Shown: positions 33,018 through 37,008 of the stretch, piece after piece | Layout: each line of letters starts with the position of its first letter | Numbering within the stretch: position 1 is the stretch's first letter | Assembly (NCBI RefSeq): GCF_014495685.1 | Contig: NZ_JACTVI010000079.1 | Span: 1-37,008, forward strand | Source: Streptomyces sp. TRM68367 | Lineage (GTDB): Bacteria; Actinomycetota; Actinomycetes; Streptomycetales; Streptomycetaceae | Direction: 5' to 3' | Length of the DNA stretch: 37,008 nucleotides | Made by a program: the position numbers and the translations under genes | The notes under the pieces: generated by a model | What the model saw: only the letters and a program-made list of their open reading frames with translations | What the model was told of the DNA's origin: nothing | The model's database searches: none

Positions 33018-33071
33018 ATGGTGTTGGTGCACCTGATCGTTCACGGAACTGTACTGCGAGGCGACCACCCC

Positions 33072-33929
33072 ATGACAGCACTGTTCGCGCTGGCCACCAG
33101 CCTGTTGTGGGGTCTGGCCGACTTCGGCGGCGGGCTGCTGACCCGGCGCACGCCAGCGCTCACGGTGGTCGTCGTCTCGCAGTCCATCGCGGCCGTCGTG
33201 CTCGGTGCGATCGTGGTCGCGACCGGCGGCTGGAGCGAGGCCGGCGGGCAGCTGTGGTTCGCCGTGGCCGCCGGGCTCGTGGGCCCGGTCGCCATGCTCG
33301 CCTTCTACAAGGCGCTCGCCCTGGGCCCGATGGGCGTCGTCTCCCCGCTCGGCTCGCTCGGTGTGGCCGTGCCGGTCGCGGTGGGCCTGGTGCTGGGCGA
33401 GCGCCCCGGATTGCTGCAGTTCGTCGGCATCCTGGTCGCCGTCGCCGGGGTCCTCCTCGCGGGCGGTCCGCAGTCCGGGGGCGCCCCGGTGCAGCGGCAG
33501 GTCGTCGTCCTCACGCTGCTCGCGGCGTTCGGCTTCGGCGCGGTGATGGCCCTGATCGCCGCGGCGTCGACCACGCTGACCGGCCTGTTCCTCGCCCTGT
33601 TCGTGCAGCGTGCGACGAACGTCGCCGCGGGCGGACTGGCCCTGTACGTCTCCGTCCGGCGCGGTGCTCCCGCACTCCCCGCGGACGGTTTCCCCTGGGG
33701 TTCCCTCCCGGCGCTGGCCTTCGTCGGTCTCGCCGATGTGGCGGCCAACGGCACGTACTCGATCGCCGCCCAGCGGGGCCCGGTCACCGTGGCCGCGGTG
33801 CTCGCCTCGCTCTACCCGGTGGTGACCGCGCTGGCCGCGCGCGGCATCCTCAGCGAGCGGTTGAGGGCCGTTCAGGCGGCGGGCTCGGGGCTGGCGCTGA
33901 TCGGCACAGTGCTGCTGGCGACGGGGTGA
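33072..33929 (+). CDS. EamA/DMT-family exporter
   Basis: 285-aa inner membrane transporter with about ten hydrophobic segments arranged as two EamA repeats (first LFALATSLLWGLADFGGGLL, second starting VVVLTLLAAFGFGAVMAL). Marks are FYKALALGPMGVVSPL and the repeat-two partner YSIAAQRGPVTVAAVLASLYPVVTAL. ATG 33072 is chosen over the in-frame GTG-like leader starts. Family members export amino acids, amines or drugs. Control by the divergent cupin regulator is likely. Confidence 0.9.
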   Translation: MTALFALATSLLWGLADFGGGLLTRRTPALTVVVVSQSIAAVVLGAIVVATGGWSEAGGQLWFAVAAGLVGPVAMLAFYKALALGPMGVVSPLGSLGVAVPVAVGLVLGERPGLLQFVGILVAVAGVLLAGGPQSGGAPVQRQVVVLTLLAAFGFGAVMALIAAASTTLTGLFLALFVQRATNVAAGGLALYVSVRRGAPALPADGFPWGSLPALAFVGLADVAANGTYSIAAQRGPVTVAAVLASLYPVVTALAARGILSERLRAVQAAGSGLALIGTVLLATG

Positions 33930-33945
33930 GTTCGGACGGGCTGAG

Positions 33946-34710
33946 TCAGGCGTCCGCGTCCAGTTCGGCCAGCCGGGCCGCCGTCTCCTCGTCCAGGCCC
34001 GACAGCGCGCGCAGCTGGTCCGGGGTGACGCCGTCCGGTATCGGCACCGGCGCCGGGGTGCGCAGCGGTGGTTGCCAGCCGTCGGCGGGCGTCCAGCGCC
34101 GTACGACGCGGGCCGGCGCGCCGGCCACCACGGCGTGGTCGGGCACGGCGCCGCGGACCACCGCCCCGGCGGCCACCACCACGTTCCGCCCGAGCCGGGC
34201 GCCCGGGAGGATCACCGCACCGGTGCCGATCCAGCACCCGGGCCCGATCCGCACCGGCTCCATCCGCGGCCACTGCTTGCCGATGGGTTGGTGCGGGTCG
34301 TCGTAGGAGTGGTTGGTGGACGTGATGTACACGTACGGCCCGAAGTAGCAGTCGCTGCCGATGGTGACCGTCGTGTCGGCGATGACGTGGCTGCCGCGGC
34401 CCAGTACGACCCCGTCGCCGATGGTCAGGATCGGCTCCGGGCCGAGGTCGAGGTCGGGCATCAGACCGGCGGTCAGGGTGACCTGCTCGCCGATGATGCA
34501 GTGGGCGCCGAGGTGGATCCACGGTTCGCCGAAGACCGTGCCGAGTGGGAAGGCGAGCCGGGTGGCTTCGCCGATGGCGCCGAAGTGGAAACGGCCGGGG
34601 TTCTCGACAGTCACCGAACCCGTGCGCTGCACCCAGGCCCAGCTCGCATGGACCGCGCGCTGCGCCAGTCGGCGTCGCCAGGATGAGAACGTGTTCTTGC
34701 GCTTCGGCAC
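33946..34710 (-). CDS. Left-handed beta-helix acyltransferase
   Basis: 254-aa hexapeptide-repeat transferase related to maltose/galactoside acetyltransferases. Repeats run through residues 65-210 (WIHLGAHCIIGEQVTLTAG, then LTIGDGVVLGRGSHVIADTTVTIG). The catalytic-type His lies in YITSTNHSYDDPHQPIG, and GAGAVILPGARLGRNVVV-like coils follow. The basic N-terminus (MPKRKNTFSSWRRRLAQ) and the Ala/Glu-rich tail are extra to the core. It probably acetylates a sugar or cell-surface group. Convergent with the EamA gene (16 bp) and divergent from the gamma-carbonic-anhydrase-like gene. Confidence 0.85.
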   Translation of the reverse strand: MPKRKNTFSSWRRRLAQRAVHASWAWVQRTGSVTVENPGRFHFGAIGEATRLAFPLGTVFGEPWIHLGAHCIIGEQVTLTAGLMPDLDLGPEPILTIGDGVVLGRGSHVIADTTVTIGSDCYFGPYVYITSTNHSYDDPHQPIGKQWPRMEPVRIGPGCWIGTGAVILPGARLGRNVVVAAGAVVRGAVPDHAVVAGAPARVVRRWTPADGWQPPLRTPAPVPIPDGVTPDQLRALSGLDEETAARLAELDADA

Positions 34711-34818
34711 GGGGTCACCGTACTGAGCGTGCGGCGCCCTTATGAGGTAGAGGGCCTGTGATCTTCACCCCACCCGTGGCGTACGGTTCCGGTGTACTGC
34801 GGACACGAGGAGACGGTG

Positions 34819-35358
34819 ATGACGCAGAAGGCGCTGATCACGGGTATCGGCGGCAAGGAGCCGAAGGTCGACGGAGAGGTGTTTGTGGCGCCCACGGCCT
34901 CGGTGATCGGGGACGTGACGCTGCACGCGGGGACGAGTGTCTGGTACGGGGCGGTGTTGCGCGGGGACGTTGAGCGGATTTCGGTGGGGGCCAGTAGCAA
35001 TGTGCAGGACAACTGCACGCTGCATGCGGATCCGGGGTTTCCGGTCACGGTGGGTGAGCGGGTGTCCATTGGGCACAACGCGGTGGTTCATGGGGCGACC
35101 GTGGAGGATGACTGCCTGGTGGGGATGGGGGCGACTGTGCTCAACGGTGCGGTGATCGGGGCGGGGTCGTTGGTGGCCGCGCAGGCGTTGGTGCCGCAGG
35201 GGATGCGGGTGCCGCCGGGGTCGTTGGTCGCTGGGGTTCCGGCTAAGGTCAGGCGGGAGTTGACGGAGGAGGAGCGGGAGGGGGTGACGCTCAACGGCAC
35301 CATGTATGCCGAGTTGGCTCGGCATCACCGGGGAGCGTATGGGGGGCAGGGGTCGTAG
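34819..35358 (+). CDS. Gamma-carbonic-anhydrase-like protein
   Basis: 179-aa trimeric left-handed beta-helix protein of the YrdA/PaaY class. The hexapeptide coils hold VFVAPTASVIGDVTLHAG, VWYGAVLRGDVERISVG, and the metal His set in NCTLHADPG and IGHNAVVHGATV. ATG 34819 has GAGGAG at 7 nt. Codons shift strongly to G-ending in the last two thirds, unlike most genes here. Activity may be carbonic anhydrase, thioesterase or none; the family is mixed. Confidence 0.88.
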   Translation: MTQKALITGIGGKEPKVDGEVFVAPTASVIGDVTLHAGTSVWYGAVLRGDVERISVGASSNVQDNCTLHADPGFPVTVGERVSIGHNAVVHGATVEDDCLVGMGATVLNGAVIGAGSLVAAQALVPQGMRVPPGSLVAGVPAKVRRELTEEEREGVTLNGTMYAELARHHRGAYGGQGS

Positions 35359-35383
35359 GCGGTCTGCGGGTTGGGGGTGGCTG

Positions 35384-35409
35384 GTCGCGCTCACGCGGCG
35401 CAGCCGCAT
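35384..35409 (+). repeat. Intergenic repeat with GCGGC-GCA-GCCGC hairpin, copy 2
   Basis: Same core as the copy at 9435-9460; the stem is at 35395-35407. It is preceded by GCGGGTTGGG, also found before copy 1, and followed by a CCCCGCGCCCCT tract that ends at the IS boundary. Confidence 0.6.
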
Positions 35410-35501
35410 GAATGTCACAGCCCCGCGCCCCTCTAGTAGTGCTTGGTCAGGTCGGCTGTGCTGGTGCGTGTCCTTCGGGTCCGGTGTGGCGTTGAGGTGG
35501 T

Positions 35502-36767
35502 GTGACTCCGGACGAGATGGCTGCGGTGCGTGGTGAGTTGGAGGCGTTCGCGGCGGAGGTGTTCGAGCCGTTCGCGCGCAATGACCAGCGCCGGTGGGGA
35601 CAGGTGTATCTGCGGGGACTGCTGACCGACGGCAAGCGCAAGTCGGTCGAGCCGATGGCCGCTCGGCTTGGGGAGGACGGCAACCGGCAGGCGCTGGCCC
35701 ACTTCATCACCACCAGCCCGTGGGATCCGGCCCACGTCCGGGCCCGTCTGGCCTGGAGGATGGAAGCGGAGGTCCGGCCGACCGCGCTGATCTTCGACGA
35801 CACCGGCTTCCTCAAGGACGGCAACGCCTCGGCGTGTGTGTCGCGGCAGTACACCGGCACCGCGGGCAAGGTCACCAACTGCCAGGTGGGCGTCTCGCTG
35901 CACCTCGCGTCCGATCACGCCTCGGCAGCGGTCAACTGGCGGCTGTTCCTGCCGCAGACCTGGGATCCCATCTCGCCGAAGGCGGACCCGGACAAGGTCG
36001 CCCGCCGCAGATCCTGTGGCATCCCCGACGACATCAGTCATGTAGAGAAATGGCAGCTGGCCCTGGACATGGTCGACGAGACACGCTCCTGGGGCATCGA
36101 GGTGCCGCTGGCCATCGCGGACGCCGGATACGGCGACGCGGCGGCGTTCCGGCTCGGCCTCAATGCCCGGGGCATGCACTACGTGGTGGGAATCTCCACC
36201 ACGCTGTCGGCCCAGCCCGGCGACGCCGAACTGGTGACAGTCCCGTATTCCGGGAAGGGACGCCCGCCCGTGCCGAAGTACCCCGACCCGCCCCGATCGG
36301 TGAAAGAACTGGTCATCGCGGCGGGCCGGAAGGCCGCACGGCCGGTCCAGTGGCGCGAGGGATCCCGGCCCGGCACCGGGCGCTCCGGCCGCAAGCGCAT
36401 GTACTCCCGCTTCGTGGCCCTGCGCATCCGGCCCGCCGGACGCGAGATCAGGCAGGCCACCGACGGCCCGGAACTGCCCGAGTGCTGGCTACTGGCCGAG
36501 TGGCCCGCGAGCGAAAGCGAGCCGGTGCAGTTCTGGCTGTCCGACCTGCCCGCCGACACCCCGCTGACCACCCTGGTCCGGCTCGCCAAGCTGCGCTGGC
36601 GCATCGAGCACGACTACCGGGAGATGAAGCAGGCCCTGGGCCTGGCCCACTTCGAGGGCCGCACCTGGGGCGGCTGGCACCACCACGTCACCCTCGTCTC
36701 CGTCGCCCACGCCTTCTGCACCCTGCAACGACTGGCCCAGGCCCCAAAAGCCACGGCGCCGACCTGA
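35502..36767 (+). CDS. IS701-family DDE transposase
   Basis: 421-aa transposase. The catalytic triad motifs are ALIFDDTGFLKDGNASACV (first Asp), LAIADAGYGDAAAFRLGL (second Asp) and IEHDYREMKQALGLAHFEGRTWGGWHHH (Glu with the YREMK signature). The start is GTG 35502, 66 bp inside the element. The zero frame ends APKATAPT at 36767, yet the -1 frame continues with coding-like residues (ADLSLYQVVRELQTLLALW, then CPTCHRDMP) through the right end of the element without a stop. This may be a lost base or recoding at the slippery CCCAAAA at 36743. With all catalytic residues present, the zero-frame product could be active. Confidence 0.88.
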   Translation: MTPDEMAAVRGELEAFAAEVFEPFARNDQRRWGQVYLRGLLTDGKRKSVEPMAARLGEDGNRQALAHFITTSPWDPAHVRARLAWRMEAEVRPTALIFDDTGFLKDGNASACVSRQYTGTAGKVTNCQVGVSLHLASDHASAAVNWRLFLPQTWDPISPKADPDKVARRRSCGIPDDISHVEKWQLALDMVDETRSWGIEVPLAIADAGYGDAAAFRLGLNARGMHYVVGISTTLSAQPGDAELVTVPYSGKGRPPVPKYPDPPRSVKELVIAAGRKAARPVQWREGSRPGTGRSGRKRMYSRFVALRIRPAGREIRQATDGPELPECWLLAEWPASESEPVQFWLSDLPADTPLTTLVRLAKLRWRIEHDYREMKQALGLAHFEGRTWGGWHHHVTLVSVAHAFCTLQRLAQAPKATAPT

Positions 36768-36782
36768 GCCTCTACCAGGTCG
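36743..36782 (+). promoter_or_regulatory. Candidate -1 frameshift signal in the transposase
   Basis: The heptamer C-CCA-AAA (36743-36749) is in the correct zero-frame register for -1 slippage. A 7-bp stem CGACCTG/CAGGTCG with a 9-nt loop (36760-36782) begins 10 nt downstream, and the zero-frame stop TGA lies inside the stem-loop (36765-36767). Confidence 0.4.
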
Positions 36783-36904
36783 TCCGCGAGCTACAGACAC
36801 TCCTCGCGCTCTGGACCGGCGCCTGCCCCACCTGCCACCGCGACATGCCAGAACCGTACCAACCTGACCAAGCACTACGTGCCCCGACAGGCAACGTTTG
36901 CCCG

Positions 36905-37008
36905 TCAAGGAGCGGCGTCCGGTGCATGCTCTCGGCGTGCCAGCCGGAAGCCCTCGTACTGGACGTACTTGGGCTTTCGGCCGGTGCGGCGAGAGGGCGT
37001 GCCGGGCG
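36905..37008 (-). CDS. 3' end of an unrecognised gene
   Basis: Partial minus-strand frame entering from the right edge, 34 codons, ending RRTGRKPKYVQYEGFRLARR then EHAPDAAP and stop at 36905. The residues look like a genuine basic C-terminus and the codons are streptomycete-like, but I do not recognise the family. The stop lies 26 bp from the IS end. Confidence 0.5.
   Translation of the reverse strand, partial: PGTPSRRTGRKPKYVQYEGFRLARREHAPDAAP

Larger units (their letters stand above)
35436..36878 (+). mobile_element. IS701-type insertion sequence, 1443 bp
   Basis: The terminal inverted repeats are 17 bp and perfect: GTAGTGCTTGGTCAGGT at 35436-35452 and its reverse complement at 36862-36878. 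One transposase gene fills the element. No target-site duplication is visible (left flank CCTCTA, right flank GTGCCC), although CTAG, an IS701-type target sequence, occurs at the left junction (35433-35436). Confidence 0.85.

Overview
The window is high-GC actinobacterial chromosome, almost certainly Streptomyces. Evidence: strong third-position G/C bias, a NarL-type two-component pair, an ECF41/SigJ sigma factor, a SpoIIE-type phosphatase fused to an RsbW-like ATPase, a DasR-like GntR regulator, a PHO-box-like site before a Tat-exported PhoD phosphatase, a XylF-like lipoprotein system and an IS701-type element. No rRNA, tRNA, CRISPR, phage or plasmid genes were seen.

Layout. 1-3085: histidine kinase, response regulator and ROK repressor on +. 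The regulator and the ROK gene are broken by three apparent frame shifts. 3453-5325: GntR/UTRA regulator with a GC hairpin behind it and a dre-like palindrome over its -35, then SigJ, both on -. 5521-11318: alpha/beta hydrolase, PhoD, ACT-GNAT protein and DUF885 protein on +. 11332-19223: a long - strand run of SDR, Imm21-like protein, SbcC, SbcD, YigZ/IMPACT, SixA-like phosphatase and a CysS-like protein. 19407-26470: a divergent sugar locus. On -, a GAF/PAS/SpoIIE/ATPase regulator overlaps by ATGA with a XylF-like lipoprotein. On +, a second XylF-like lipoprotein is followed by a single-domain ATPase and a permease. 26586-30022: CoA-binding protein, a structured leader with a small Trp-containing ORF, an APC permease and a PobA-type hydroxylase. 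30055-31799: ArsR repressor diverging from a His-rich CDF metal exporter. 31803-35358: YbaK-like deacylase, XRE-cupin regulator diverging from an EamA exporter, a hexapeptide acyltransferase and a gamma-carbonic-anhydrase-like protein. 35436-36878: an IS701-type element with 17-bp perfect terminal inverted repeats. The right edge holds the 3' end of an unrecognised - strand gene.

How genes work together. The most distinctive unit is 19407-26470. A soluble partner-switching regulator (phosphatase plus anti-sigma-type kinase fold) is translationally coupled to a sugar-binding lipoprotein that has no transporter of its own. It diverges from a complete transporter whose binding protein is a paralogue of exactly the same length. 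This suggests a link between sugar sensing and stress-type sigma control, which is inference. Other self-contained pairs are APC permease plus PobA (uptake and hydroxylation of an aromatic acid is possible), ArsR plus CDF (metal efflux), XRE-cupin plus EamA (controlled export) and SbcD plus SbcC (DNA end processing).

Caution: the apparent frame breaks near 1975, 1580, 2910 and 36745 are all in the -1 direction. They may be real decay, sequencing loss of single bases or, for the transposase only, recoding at a canonical slippery heptamer.
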